A stretch of 64,000 nucleotides of DNA from Thalassospira sp. (lineage in GTDB: Bacteria > Pseudomonadota > Alphaproteobacteria > Rhodospirillales > Thalassospiraceae): the NCBI RefSeq assembly GCF_002709775.1, contig NZ_PAQR01000053.1, forward strand, positions 1 through 64,000. The letters run 5' to 3'. The translations under genes and the position numbers were made by a program. The notes under the pieces are model-generated. The model was not told the DNA's origin and searched no databases. It worked only from the letters and a program-made list of their open reading frames with translations. The first letter of the stretch is position 1. Each line of letters begins with the position of its first letter. Below, piece by piece: positions 30,033 to 39,318 of this stretch.

Positions 30033-32105
30033 CTAGCGCGCACCAAGGCACCAGTTCTGCCACATCTCGCGGCAGGCTTCCTCGAACTCTGCCGCGACGG
30101 CCGGACCGTGGAAGGCACGGCTGCCACGAATGCGGTCGCGCATGTTCTCGCGAATGCTGGCCAGCGCCTTAAGGTCGGATGCCAGCATGATGCATTTATC
30201 GACATAGCCCTTTTCGGTTTCGGCACACAGCGCACCAAGCCCGATATCGCCAAGCACCGCCAGACCAAGCCGTGAACCCGGCCGATCATCAGCCAGCGAC
30301 ACAAACGGAATGCCAAACCACAGCATCTCGTAATAGTTCTCAAGGCTGATGGCGGGAAACGGTGCCAGCCCGATATCAATCTGGGCATAAAGGCTTGCGC
30401 GATCCTGTGGTTTTACCCTTCCTGCAAGATCAAGTCGGTCGCGTTTGATCCCGGCTTGGCGGGCGCGATCAAGGAACGTCTTGGCAGCATAGGAATCCTC
30501 AAGCACATCATCCTGAATGACAATGCGGCTGTTGCTGACCTTATTGAGGATCCGCGCAAAGCAATTCAGCGTTTCGTTGCTGATATTGGCCAGCCGGTCA
30601 ATGCAGCCAAACCGGATGATTTCAGTACCAATCGCGGCCGGAAGCGGCGCCAGTGGCAAGGCATCATCAAGCTCTGCCGGAAGATAGGGGCCAAGCGCCA
30701 GCGGATAGGGGCGCTCGGAAAACTTCTTGTTATCAGCAAGATCACCGCCAAGCACATCCTTGTGCCCGATCAGGTAATCCATTTCCGCCATGCCTGTGGT
30801 GATCGCAGAAAGGCTGGCCTGCACCGGGGCGGCCTTAAGCGCAAAAACCTCGATCGGTTGGGTCGGGTGGATGCCACAGACATCAATCAGGATATCGACC
30901 TTGTCCTTGCGGATGCGATCGGCAATCTGCATCGGGTCCTGCCCGCATACCTCGCGCCAGCCATCTGCCATCACCTGCCATTGGCGCGTGACATCATCCG
31001 GGCGCGGGGTTGCGGAATATAAAAACAGCTCGATCTCATGCCGGTTCAGATGACGCGCAAGCGCACTCAACAGCCCGAAGGACGGATGCTGACAGAAGAA
31101 CGGCGAAATCCACCCGATGCGCAGGCGCTTGTCCGACTGGCGGCTATTGCCAAAGGCCGGAAGGGCCGCAATCGGCATATGATGCTTGGCCCATTCCTTG
31201 GCTGCCTTGGCATGCGTTGCGCCGTCGGTGGTATCAAGCTTGGCACGCGCCCGGATCAATAATGCATCCGCCGTCGCATTGTCCGGGGATGTCTCAATCA
31301 GACTGGTAAGTGTCTTGATCGTACTATCAAGGTCGCCGCAGCGCAGGGTGATGTCGGCCAGAACCAGATCAATATCGCCGGTTTCCTTGGTCAGGCGGCG
31401 CGCGGTTTTTAAAATCGCAACCGCCTTGGAATATTGCCCCTGATGGGCAAGCGACTGTCCAAGTCCGCGCAGGCCAGCAACATATTTCGCATCAATGCTC
31501 AGCGCACGCTGATAAAGGTTCTGCGCAAGTTCCGGATAGCCAAGCCGTAAAAAGGCCGATCCCACCCGGCAAATCATTTCTGGCGAAATGCCGGCGGCCT
31601 CGGCGGCATGTTCAAGCGACTTAAGCGCTGCTTCTTCCTGTCCCAGATCATGCAAGGTCTGCCCGAACAGCAGCAATCCTTCGTAATGATTGGGTTTAAG
31701 GCCAAGTAACCGTCCCAAAAGATCCATCGCCTGACCAAGATGGCCGCGCGGAATTTCAAGTCGGGCAAGGTGATAAAGCGCGGTGGGGAAATCCCCATGG
31801 TAACTCAGCGCCTGCTTGAACTGGTCAATCGCCTTGTCGATTTGCCCGGAGCTTTCCAGCGCGATGGCATAATTGCATCGCACTGCCGGGTTGGCGGCAA
31901 AGCTCGACAGGCAGTTCTCAAAAAGCTCAAGCGCCTCGCGGTGGCGGCCAAGCCCGGTCAGAAGGGTGGCAAGAAGATGCTCGACCTCCGCATTGCCCGG
32001 TGACATGGCAAGGGCAGCGCGATAGATTTTCTCGGCTTCTTCGGGGCGATTGCCCTCATGCGCAGTCAGTCCACGACGCAACAGTGTCTTGAGTTGGTCG
32101 GACAT
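30033..32105 (-). CDS. TPR protein with Spindly/OGT-type (GT41) glycosyltransferase domain
   Basis: A 690-residue protein. Residues about 5-300 are tandem tetratricopeptide repeats (for example ALELFENCLSSFAANPAVRC). The C-terminal half (about 325-690) resembles the catalytic region of O-GlcNAc-transferase-like GT41 enzymes: LRIGWISPFFCQHPSFGLLS, then DILIDVCGIHPTQP, and DIGLAPFP...WFGIPFVSL near the nucleotide-sugar site. Such bacterial proteins glycosylate proteins such as flagellin or act in surface-glycan assembly; no acceptor is visible here. AGGTGGAG lies about 12 bases before the ATG at 32105; an in-frame TTG at 32153 is less likely. Confidence 0.85.
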   Translation of the reverse strand: MSDQLKTLLRRGLTAHEGNRPEEAEKIYRAALAMSPGNAEVEHLLATLLTGLGRHREALELFENCLSSFAANPAVRCNYAIALESSGQIDKAIDQFKQALSYHGDFPTALYHLARLEIPRGHLGQAMDLLGRLLGLKPNHYEGLLLFGQTLHDLGQEEAALKSLEHAAEAAGISPEMICRVGSAFLRLGYPELAQNLYQRALSIDAKYVAGLRGLGQSLAHQGQYSKAVAILKTARRLTKETGDIDLVLADITLRCGDLDSTIKTLTSLIETSPDNATADALLIRARAKLDTTDGATHAKAAKEWAKHHMPIAALPAFGNSRQSDKRLRIGWISPFFCQHPSFGLLSALARHLNRHEIELFLYSATPRPDDVTRQWQVMADGWREVCGQDPMQIADRIRKDKVDILIDVCGIHPTQPIEVFALKAAPVQASLSAITTGMAEMDYLIGHKDVLGGDLADNKKFSERPYPLALGPYLPAELDDALPLAPLPAAIGTEIIRFGCIDRLANISNETLNCFARILNKVSNSRIVIQDDVLEDSYAAKTFLDRARQAGIKRDRLDLAGRVKPQDRASLYAQIDIGLAPFPAISLENYYEMLWFGIPFVSLADDRPGSRLGLAVLGDIGLGALCAETEKGYVDKCIMLASDLKALASIRENMRDRIRGSRAFHGPAVAAEFEEACREMWQNWCLGAR

Positions 32106-32240
32106 GGATGTGCGGATCTCCACCTGATGGTCTGGATAAGGGATTGAACCCAAGCAGTTCTTTCCCTGACATTAAAGTGTTCAGAGCATCCTTTAAAGCG
32201 CGCAGTTACAAGATGGTGGTTTCCGGCCCGAAATCCGGGC

Positions 32241-32330
32241 AAAAAAGAACCCCGAACCTGTATGAGGGTCCGGGGTAAGAATGGGAGTGGGAGAATCGCC
32301 TGGCGGCGATAATCCTCCTTAAAGTATTTG
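32241..32330 (-). ncRNA. Candidate small RNA or leader on the minus strand
   Basis: Reading the minus strand, a small hairpin (ATCGCC/GGCGAT, 32295-32310) is followed by an unstructured pyrimidine-rich stretch (CTCCCACTCCC) and then a terminator stem (32249-32276: six base pairs, one mismatch, then three pairs and a wobble) with a T6 tract at 32241-32246. No coding gene precedes the terminator on this strand. An AAGGAGG sequence sits at the 5' side. It may be a trans-acting RNA or an attenuated leader of the TPR-glycosyltransferase gene, which begins 136 bases downstream. Confidence 0.4.
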
Positions 32331-32695
32331 TTGTTTGGCTAAAGGTCGCCTATCCAATGGTATGGTTTTTTGGATATTAGGGATAGGTTTTGGAGCCAAT
32401 TATGGCAAAACCTGTGAATTGGGTCACAAAGGCGCGCCATCGCACTGGTAGAAGCCTGATGACATGCAAACTCTGCGGGTAGAAACCATCGCCCAAAATG
32501 CGTCGCAGACCCGTGGTCGATTTCACTGTCGTGTAGCAATCGTACCGTATGACGGAATTTGGCGACATTTTCAGGCAAAAAACTGTCAAAGCGCGCGAAT
32601 ACTGTGCTAGAACGCAGTCATATATAGAGGGCACCGGGCTTCGGTTCTGGCGCCCGCAAGAAACGCCACCAGTGATGTAAAGAGAGGTTCCTTCC
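32331..32695. promoter_or_regulatory. Upstream region of ilvD
   Basis: About 365 bases with no supported gene; open frames on the minus strand here lack ribosome sites and run into ilvD antisense. It must contain the ilvD promoter and AGAGAGG ribosome site (about 32680), and possibly the promoter of the minus-strand RNA candidate. Confidence 0.5.
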
Positions 32696-34549
32696 ATGCC
32701 GGAATATCGGTCCCGTACAACAACACACGGCCGCAACATGGCAGGTGCGCGCGGCCTTTGGCGCGCCACTGGCATGAAAGATGAGGATTTCGACAAGCCG
32801 ATCATCGCGGTCGTCAACAGCTTCACCCAGTTCGTGCCCGGACACGTGCACCTCAAGGACCTCGGTCAGATGGTCGCACGCGAGATCGAGGCATCCGGCG
32901 GCGTTGCCAAGGAATTCAACACCATTGCGGTTGATGACGGTATCGCCATGGGGCATGACGGCATGCTCTATAGCTTGCCGTCGCGCGAAATCATCGCCGA
33001 TTCCGTCGAATACATGGTCAATGCCCATTGCGCCGATGCGATGGTCTGCATTTCCAACTGTGACAAGATCACCCCGGGCATGTTGATGGCTGCAATGCGC
33101 CTGAACATCCCGTGCGTCTTCGTCTCCGGCGGCCCGATGGAGGCCGGCAAGGTCATCCTCGATGGCAAGGAACATCACCTGGATCTGGTCGATGCCATGG
33201 TGCAGGCCGCTGATCCGAAAATCTCGGACGAACAGGTCAAAACTGTTGAACGTTCGGCATGCCCGACCTGTGGTTCATGCTCTGGCATGTTTACCGCCAA
33301 CTCGATGAACTGCCTGGCCGAGGCCCTTGGCCTTGCCCTGCCGGGTAACGGTTCGGTGCTGGCAACCCACGCGGCGCGTAAGGAACTCTTCCTTGAAGCG
33401 GCCCGCACCTCGGTTAAGCTCGCACGCCGTTATTACGAAGAAGAAGATATCGGTGCGACCCCGCGCGGTATCGCAACGTTTGAAGCATTTGAAAACGCAA
33501 TGGCACTTGATATCGCCATGGGCGGCTCGACCAACACGGTCCTGCACTTGCTTGCCATCGCCAAGGAAGCCGAAGTCGACTTCACCATGGCCGATATGGA
33601 TCGCCTGTCGCGCAAGATCCCGTATCTGTCGAAGGTCGCGCCGAACCATCCGATGTTCCACATGGAAGACGTCCATCGTGCCGGTGGCATCATGCGTATT
33701 CTGGGTGAACTCGAACGCAAAGGTCTGCTGCACACCGATGTGTCGACCGTGCATTCGAAAACCATGGCCGATGCCCTGGAAAAATGGGACATCAAGCGCA
33801 CCACCAACGAAGCCGTGCACAAGTTTTTCCGTGCGATGCCCGGTGGCGTGCCGTCGCAAACCGCGTTCAGTCAGGAACGCTATTGGGACGACCTTGATCT
33901 TGATGAAAAAGAAGGCTGCATTCGCGACGTCGAACATGCCTATAGTCAGGATGGCGGTCTTGCCGTTCTGTTTGGCAATCTGGCCGCCAATGGCTGTGTA
34001 GTCAAAACCGGCGGTGTCGATGAAAGCATCCTGAAATTTACCGGCCCGGCCGTGATCTGCGAAAGTCAGGACGAAGCTGTTGCCAAGGTTCTTGGTGGCG
34101 AGGTCAAGGAAGGCGACGTGGTCGTCATCCGCTATGAAGGCCCCAAAGGTGGTCCGGGCATGCAGGAAATGCTCTATCCGACCAGCTATCTGAAATCGAT
34201 GGGTCTTGGTAAGGCTTGCGCGCTGGTCACTGATGGTCGCTTCTCGGGCGGGACGTCGGGCCTTTCGATCGGTCACGTTTCCCCCGAAGCTGCCGCTGGC
34301 GGTGACATTGCTCTGATCGAGCCGGGCGACATGATCGAAATCGACATCCCGAACCGTTCGATCAAGATCGCGGTCGACGACGCGACCTTGGCGGCCCGCC
34401 GTCAGGCGATGGAAGCCAAGGGCCCCGAAGCATGGCGTCCGGCCAAACCGCGTAAACGCAAGGTCTCAACCGCCCTTCGTGCCTATGCCGCCATGGCCAC
34501 CAGTGCCGATCAGGGTGCGGTGCGTGACGTCACACAGGTCGAATTCTGA
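32696..34549 (+). CDS. ilvD: Dihydroxy-acid dehydratase IlvD
   Basis: A 617-residue iron-sulfur enzyme of valine/isoleucine (and pantothenate) biosynthesis that dehydrates dihydroxy-acids to 2-keto acids. Conserved blocks are [25 protein letters not shown] (cluster Cys), [19 protein letters not shown] (cluster Cys) and [14 protein letters not shown] near the C-terminus. The length equals the E. coli enzyme (616). It stands alone with its own terminator. Confidence 0.97.
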   Translation: MPEYRSRTTTHGRNMAGARGLWRATGMKDEDFDKPIIAVVNSFTQFVPGHVHLKDLGQMVAREIEASGGVAKEFNTIAVDDGIAMGHDGMLYSLPSREIIADSVEYMVNAHCADAMVCISNCDKITPGMLMAAMRLNIPCVFVSGGPMEAGKVILDGKEHHLDLVDAMVQAADPKISDEQVKTVERSACPTCGSCSGMFTANSMNCLAEALGLALPGNGSVLATHAARKELFLEAARTSVKLARRYYEEEDIGATPRGIATFEAFENAMALDIAMGGSTNTVLHLLAIAKEAEVDFTMADMDRLSRKIPYLSKVAPNHPMFHMEDVHRAGGIMRILGELERKGLLHTDVSTVHSKTMADALEKWDIKRTTNEAVHKFFRAMPGGVPSQTAFSQERYWDDLDLDEKEGCIRDVEHAYSQDGGLAVLFGNLAANGCVVKTGGVDESILKFTGPAVICESQDEAVAKVLGGEVKEGDVVVIRYEGPKGGPGMQEMLYPTSYLKSMGLGKACALVTDGRFSGGTSGLSIGHVSPEAAAGGDIALIEPGDMIEIDIPNRSIKIAVDDATLAARRQAMEAKGPEAWRPAKPRKRKVSTALRAYAAMATSADQGAVRDVTQVEF

Positions 34550-34577
34550 TCTGATATCTGTTTTGCAGACAACCAAA

Positions 34578-34607
34578 CAAAAAGGGCGCCATCTGGCGCC
34601 CTTTTTT
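34578..34607. terminator. Bidirectional terminator between ilvD and ald
   Basis: Stem AAAGGGCGCC (34581-34590) / GGCGCCCTTT (34595-34604) with a 4-base loop, an A-rich left side and a T6 tract on the right. It serves the convergent ilvD and ald genes. Confidence 0.9.
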
Positions 34608-34626
34608 CATGATCGGTTTTGGGCCT

Positions 34627-35742
34627 TCAGGCCAGCGCGCTTTCCAGCGGCAAGTGATCATAACCCAGCGCATCAGCCACGGCCTTATAGGTGATCTTGC
34701 CTGCATGGACGTTGAGGCCTGCTGCCAGATGCGGATCATCCTGACAGGCTTTCTTCCAGCCCTTGTTGGCAAGGGCCAGCGCAAAGGGCAGGGTGGCGTT
34801 ATTCAGCGCAAAGGTCGATGTGCGCGCAACGGCGCCCGGCATGTTGGCCACGCAATAATGCACGACATCATCGACGATATAGGTCGGATCGGCGTGCGTC
34901 GTTGCCTTGGACGTTTCAAAACATCCGCCCTGATCGATCGCGACATCGACAATCACCGATCCCGGCTTCATGCGCGATAGCTGCTCTTTCTTGATCAGTT
35001 TGGGGGCGGCTGCCCCCGGAACCAGAACCGCACCGACAACCATATCGGCCTCAAGCACGTAGGCCTCGGTATCATCGATGGTGGCATATTGCGTTTTGAT
35101 GCGCGGGCCATACAGATCATCCAGATAGGTCAGACGTTTGACGTTTTTATCAAGAATGATCACATCCGCCCCCATGCCTGCGGCAATACGCGCCGCATTG
35201 GTGCCGACAACGCCGCCGCCAATGACAACGACCTTGGCCGGGGCCACACCCGGCACACCACCGAGTAGCATACCCCGTCCGCCATTGGCTTTCTGAAGGG
35301 CCGCCGCACCGACTTGCGGCGCCATGCGCCCGGCAACTTCCGACATCGGCGCCAGAAGCGGCAGGCCACCGGATCGGTCGGTCACGGTTTCATAGGCAAT
35401 CGCTGTCACACCGGATTTGACCAAACCGGCCGTCTGATCCGGGTCCGGTGCCAGATGCAAATAGGTAAACAGCAACTGACCTTCGCGGAGTTGCTCATAC
35501 TCGACCTTCTGCGGTTCCTTGACCTTGATGATCATTTCCGCACTGGCAAAGATTTCCGAAGCCGTGCCGGCAATAGTTGCGCCAGCAGCAACATAATCCT
35601 CATCGGCAAAGCCGATCCCGGCACCGGCCAGGGTTTCAACCTGAACCTTATGGCCATGGGCGACGAGTTCGCGGACCGAGCTTGGTGTCAGTCCGACGCG
35701 ATATTCATGGTTTTTGATCTCTTTTGGAACACCAATCAGCAT
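34627..35742 (-). CDS. ald: Alanine dehydrogenase
   Basis: A 371-residue NAD-dependent enzyme that interconverts L-alanine with pyruvate and ammonia. [20 protein letters not shown] is the family N-terminus and fixes the start at 35742, with GGGAGAAA seven bases upstream; the frame is open 33 codons further. The Rossmann motif [20 protein letters not shown] is near 175, and catalytic Lys and His lie in VKVKEP and TYLHLAPD. It is divergent from an Lrp/AsnC regulator, the standard arrangement for alanine-induced ald. Confidence 0.95.
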   Translation of the reverse strand: MLIGVPKEIKNHEYRVGLTPSSVRELVAHGHKVQVETLAGAGIGFADEDYVAAGATIAGTASEIFASAEMIIKVKEPQKVEYEQLREGQLLFTYLHLAPDPDQTAGLVKSGVTAIAYETVTDRSGGLPLLAPMSEVAGRMAPQVGAAALQKANGGRGMLLGGVPGVAPAKVVVIGGGVVGTNAARIAAGMGADVIILDKNVKRLTYLDDLYGPRIKTQYATIDDTEAYVLEADMVVGAVLVPGAAAPKLIKKEQLSRMKPGSVIVDVAIDQGGCFETSKATTHADPTYIVDDVVHYCVANMPGAVARTSTFALNNATLPFALALANKGWKKACQDDPHLAAGLNVHAGKITYKAVADALGYDHLPLESALA

Positions 35743-35849
35743 GTCGTTTTCTCCCGACAATAACGGTGGCAATCGGGGGAACTCCACGGCGTTTCCGGGG
35801 ATTCCCGGGCGGTTAGAACGTGCTGCCGCCTCTTTTGTCATTATTCTTG

Positions 35850-35920
35850 AATGATACCCTAAAAATTGGGCAATTAATCTTCAATTCAAGGGGCATTTGA
35901 TGGTATCATTGCTATATAAT
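35850..35920. promoter_or_regulatory. Putative Lrp/AsnC operator between ald and its regulator
   Basis: Perfect 9-base inverted half-sites AATGATACC (35850-35858) and GGTATCATT (35902-35910). Their centres are 52 bases apart, about five helical turns, which suits an octameric Lrp-type protein that wraps DNA. A TATATAAT sequence at 35913-35920 could be the -10 of the regulator gene. Confidence 0.55.
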
Positions 35921-35956
35921 TCAACAGAAAGACGGTGACGTCGGAGGATTGTTCGA

Positions 35957-36415
35957 ATGGAGATGGACGAACGAGATCGGATGATTCTGCGTTTGCTGCA
36001 GAAAGACGGTCGCATCAGCAATGCGGAACTCGCTGAAAAGGTAAACCTTTCGGCCTCTGCCTGCCTGCGGCGTGTGCGGCTGCTTGAAGAAGCCGGCTTC
36101 ATTGATCACTACACCATGCTTCTCAATCCCGCCCGGATCGGCAAGCCGGGCAACGCGTTCGTCAATATCGCAATCACCCGCCAGACCCGCGAGGCACTCG
36201 AAACCTTTGAAAAGGAAATTCAAAAGGTTCCCGAAGTCGTCGAATGTTATTTGCTGGCCGGGCAAAGCGATTATCTCGTCCATGTCGTCTATAGCGACAC
36301 GGCCGACTACGAACGCATCCACAGCGAAGTCCTGACCCAGCTGCCCGGCGTCGAACGCGTCCAGACCGTCATCACGCTGCGCGAAGTCAAACGTACCACC
36401 GAACTGCCGGTTTAA
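35957..36415 (+). CDS. Lrp/AsnC-family regulator, probable ald activator
   Basis: A 152-residue regulator. The N-terminal winged helix-turn-helix is seen in DGRISNAELAEKVNLSASAC and the following LRRVRLLEEAG. The C-terminal RAM effector-binding domain includes AGQSDYLVHVVYSD. GGAGG lies nine bases before the ATG. Divergence from ald, and the shared region containing a long-spaced inverted repeat, suggest it senses alanine and activates ald, as AldR/AlaR-type proteins do; this is inferred from context. Confidence 0.9.
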   Translation: MEMDERDRMILRLLQKDGRISNAELAEKVNLSASACLRRVRLLEEAGFIDHYTMLLNPARIGKPGNAFVNIAITRQTREALETFEKEIQKVPEVVECYLLAGQSDYLVHVVYSDTADYERIHSEVLTQLPGVERVQTVITLREVKRTTELPV

Positions 36416-36597
36416 ACCCGCGGTCACTGGCAGGGGGCAGGTATTTCACGATACGGAATGACCCGGTGTAATGCAGTGTTCATTGGCACACGGTCAGTAT
36501 CCCAGTGGTTGCGGGGCTGTACGACTCGAAAGAAAATCTGTACGAATTTAGGGAATTTGTTCAGGAACGAATGTTCCGATTGATTGTATGTGACCGG

Positions 36598-36720
36598 AAT
36601 TCACCTAAGAACGTAGGTGTTTGGTGGCTAAAAAGCATGAATTTTCAAGGGTTCATGAATTTTATCCATTTATTCCAAACCTGCAGTTTGACTTTTAGGT
36701 GAATTACAATGCAATAATAT
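36598..36720 (+). promoter_or_regulatory. Putative operator/promoter of the tetR gene
   Basis: AATTCACCTAA (36598-36608) is an exact 11-base inverted copy of TTAGGTGAATT (36695-36705), and a third TAGGTG (36614-36619) forms a closer dyad with the first. A TTGACT at 36688-36693 resembles a -35 and a CAATAATAT at 36712-36720 a -10, so the downstream half-site would lie in the spacer, where a repressor would block polymerase. Confidence 0.45.
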
Positions 36721-36754
36721 GCCCGGGGAAAATACGTTGGGGGAAGTTAATCAA

Positions 36755-37465
36755 ATGGAACAAGACAATCTTGTTCGTGCTCGTAGTCACGAGCAGAAAC
36801 TAAAACGTCGTGCCGATATTCTGGAAGCTGCACGCAAGCTTTACATGGAAGGCGATGGTACGTTGCCGTCGGCTGCTGAAGTTGCGCGCAAGGCCAATCT
36901 CGCCAAAGGCACGCTTTACCTTTATTTCTCAAGCAAGGAAGCACTGTTCCTTGAAGTGCTGCGTCACTTCCAGAAAGAGTGGTTTGAGAACAATCTCGAT
37001 GTCATTGATCAGGAAGCCCTGCGTCGGCCGGAAGAACGGGACTCAACCCGTGTCGCCCGCCAGTTTGTGCGGTATCTGGTCAAGAACGAGAAGTTCCTGT
37101 ATCTCGCCTCGCTGTCGCAAGGCGTTCTGGAATCCGGCTCTGACGATGAAATGGTCGTCAATCAGCGCCGCTTCCTGGCATCCATGGTCAAACGTACCGC
37201 CGATGCCCTGGCAGAGCTTTATGAAATCACGCCGGAAGACGCTAGCAAGCTGATGCGCTCATCCTATGCGCTGGTGCTTGGCCTGTGGCAGATGTCGCAG
37301 TTGCCTGACCGTGTCAAAAAGCTCATGGAGCAGAACGCGCTCAACAATCTGATCATCGATTTCGAAGAAGCCGCCGAAGAAGCCGTTGTCTCCTATTGGC
37401 AGGTTTCCGCACCGGGCATGCATTGCCGTGAAATGATGCGCCGCGCGGCCGAGACGGATAGCTGA
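36755..37465 (+). CDS. TetR-family transcriptional regulator
   Basis: A 236-residue repressor-type protein. The N-terminal helix-turn-helix reads ADILEAARKLYMEGDGTLPS, then AAEVARKANLAKGTLYLYF, a textbook TetR domain. The C-terminal helical ligand/dimer region is not diagnostic. I start at ATG 36755 with GGGGGAAG eight bases upstream; an ATG at 36719 overlaps the likely -10 region. It converges on the polyamine transporter operon and is not obviously its regulator. The 340 bases upstream contain no gene but carry repeated TAGGTG half-sites. Confidence 0.88.
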   Translation: MEQDNLVRARSHEQKLKRRADILEAARKLYMEGDGTLPSAAEVARKANLAKGTLYLYFSSKEALFLEVLRHFQKEWFENNLDVIDQEALRRPEERDSTRVARQFVRYLVKNEKFLYLASLSQGVLESGSDDEMVVNQRRFLASMVKRTADALAELYEITPEDASKLMRSSYALVLGLWQMSQLPDRVKKLMEQNALNNLIIDFEEAAEEAVVSYWQVSAPGMHCREMMRRAAETDS

Positions 37466-37489
37466 TCACAAGGCTCTAATAGCCCAAAC

Positions 37490-37530
37490 AAAAACAGCGC
37501 CGGATGATATGTCCGGCGCTGTTTTTTTAT
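37490..37530. terminator. Bidirectional terminator between tetR and the polyamine permease genes
   Basis: Stem of 11 pairs, ACAGCGCCGGA (37494-37504) / TCCGGCGCTGT (37512-37522), followed by T7, with an A-rich left flank for the convergent transcript. Confidence 0.9.
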
Positions 37531-37552
37531 GTCTTATGCCTGTGTGGGGGCT

Positions 37553-38392
37553 TTAAGGCTGTGCCTCGGCCCCGGCGGATGCCCGACTGCGCATCCGCTC
37601 GGACCGCAGGATCATCAGGCTGGCAATCACGATCATCACCGACACTGCCAGAATGATCAGGGTCGCAAGCGCATTAATCTCGGGCGAGACACCAAGACGC
37701 ACCGACGAGAACACCTTCATTGGCAGTGTCGTCGAGCCCGGACCGGCAACGAAGCTTGCAATCACAAGGTCATCAAGCGACAGCGTGAAGGACAGAAGCC
37801 AACCGGCAAGCAACGCCGGCAGGATCATCGGAAGGGTGATGACAAAGAAGATCTTGGCAGGCTTGGCGCCAAGGTCCATTGCCGCTTCCTCGACCGAGGT
37901 ATCCATCCCGGACAAGCGCGACTGCACGACAACCGCGACATAGGCCGCACAGAAGGTCGTATGCGCAATCGTGATCGTCGAAAGACCACGACCAGCTGGC
38001 CAGCCAATCATTTGTTCCAGTGTCACAAACAACAGCAGAAGCGACAGACCGGTAATGACTTCCGGCATGACAAGCGGGGCGGCAATCATGCCCGAAAACA
38101 GGGTGCGTCCCTTAAACCGGCCAAAGCGTGACATCACAAGCCCGGCTGGTGTGCCAAGGGCAAGCGCAAGGGTGGCTGACATCACCCCGATCCGCAGGCT
38201 GTTCCAGGCGGCATCAATCATGCCGTCATTGGAAAACAGCGACACATACCACTTGGTCGAAAAGCCCGCCCAGACGGTCACCAGCTTGCCCTCGTTAAAG
38301 GAATAGATGATGACAAGCAGGATCGGCACATACAGAAAGGCAAAGCCAAACACCAAGGCCGAAATCAGGAAGGTTGAACGTTTGCTGCTCAT
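37553..38392 (-). CDS. potI: Polyamine ABC transporter permease (PotI/PotC type)
   Basis: A 279-residue inner-membrane permease with about six helices, beginning RSTFLISALVFGFAFLYVPI. The EAA loop that contacts the ATPase is seen as EEAAMDLGAKPAKIFFVITL (about 160-180). The start at 38392 overlaps the upstream permease stop (ATGA) and fits the family N-terminus; an open frame extends upstream inside that gene. It is the last gene of the potG-potH-potI set. Confidence 0.92.
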   Translation of the reverse strand: MSSKRSTFLISALVFGFAFLYVPILLVIIYSFNEGKLVTVWAGFSTKWYVSLFSNDGMIDAAWNSLRIGVMSATLALALGTPAGLVMSRFGRFKGRTLFSGMIAAPLVMPEVITGLSLLLLFVTLEQMIGWPAGRGLSTITIAHTTFCAAYVAVVVQSRLSGMDTSVEEAAMDLGAKPAKIFFVITLPMILPALLAGWLLSFTLSLDDLVIASFVAGPGSTTLPMKVFSSVRLGVSPEINALATLIILAVSVMIVIASLMILRSERMRSRASAGAEAQP

Positions 38393-39318
38393 TGCTGGCC
38401 TTCCTCCTGCTTGGTCTGGATATGCTGGAACCACATGATCGGTACGACAAGGAACAGCAGCATCGCAATCGCCACCGCCGATGCAATCGGCCAGTCACGG
38501 TTGGCAAAGAACTCGTTCCAAAGCGTTCGGCCAATCATCAGCGTGTTCGGGCCACCCAGAAGTTCCGGAATGACGAACTCGCCAACCGCTGGAATAAACA
38601 CCAGAAGCGATCCTGCCAGAATGCCCGGCATCGACAGCGGCAACGTGATCTTGGCAAAGGCCTGCCAAGGCTTGCAGCCCAGATCAAGTGCGGCCTCGAC
38701 CAAACTGACATCCATCTTTTCGAGCGTGGAATAAAGCGGCAGGATCATGAAGGGCAGGTAGGTATAGACAATGCCGACATAGACCGCGAATTCGGTCTGA
38801 CGCATGATTAGCGGCTCGGAAATGATCCCGGCCCACAGCAGGAACGCGTTGATCAGCCCTTCACGATCAAGAATGCCGATCCATGCATAAACACGGATCA
38901 GGAAGCTGGTCCAGAACGGCAGAATCACAAGCATCAGAAGCACACTGCGCATCGATCCTTGCGCGCGCGCAATGCCATAGGCCATCGGATAGCCGATCAG
39001 AAGCGTGATGATGGTCGAAATCGCCGCAATCCGGATCGAGTTCAGATAGGCCGTGGCATAAAGGCTGTCGGAGAGCAGGAACAGATAGTTCCCGAAATTA
39101 AGTGTGATCGTGATGCCTTCATCAATCCATTCGAACAGCGACGTGTAAGGCGGCTGCGCATATTCAGCCATGGAGAAACTGATCTTGAGAACGATCAGGA
39201 ACGGCACAAGGAAGAACAAAAACAGCCAGAAATACGGAATGCCGATCACCAGCACCCGGCCATGTTTGATCATCCAGCGATCAAATTTTTGCTTTAAGCT
39301 AAGCTTGTCACTGCTCAT
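38389..39318 (-). CDS. potH: Polyamine ABC transporter permease (PotH/PotB type)
   Basis: A 309-residue permease partner of the gene above. The N-terminal amphipathic region precedes IPYFWLFLFFLVPFLIVLKI, and the EAA loop is EAALDLGCKPWQAFAKITLP. Its ATG overlaps the stop of the ATPase gene (ATGA) and its own stop overlaps the next start, so translation of the three genes is coupled. Confidence 0.92.
   Translation of the reverse strand: MSSDKLSLKQKFDRWMIKHGRVLVIGIPYFWLFLFFLVPFLIVLKISFSMAEYAQPPYTSLFEWIDEGITITLNFGNYLFLLSDSLYATAYLNSIRIAAISTIITLLIGYPMAYGIARAQGSMRSVLLMLVILPFWTSFLIRVYAWIGILDREGLINAFLLWAGIISEPLIMRQTEFAVYVGIVYTYLPFMILPLYSTLEKMDVSLVEAALDLGCKPWQAFAKITLPLSMPGILAGSLLVFIPAVGEFVIPELLGGPNTLMIGRTLWNEFFANRDWPIASAVAIAMLLFLVVPIMWFQHIQTKQEEGQQ

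Noticed and set aside
32339..32856. 79- and 159-residue minus-strand frames upstream of and into ilvD
   Set aside because: No ribosome site and the larger one is antisense to the ilvD N-terminus.
36505..36702. 65-residue frame upstream of tetR
   Set aside because: Overlaps the repeated TAGGTG promoter region and has no ribosome site or similarity.
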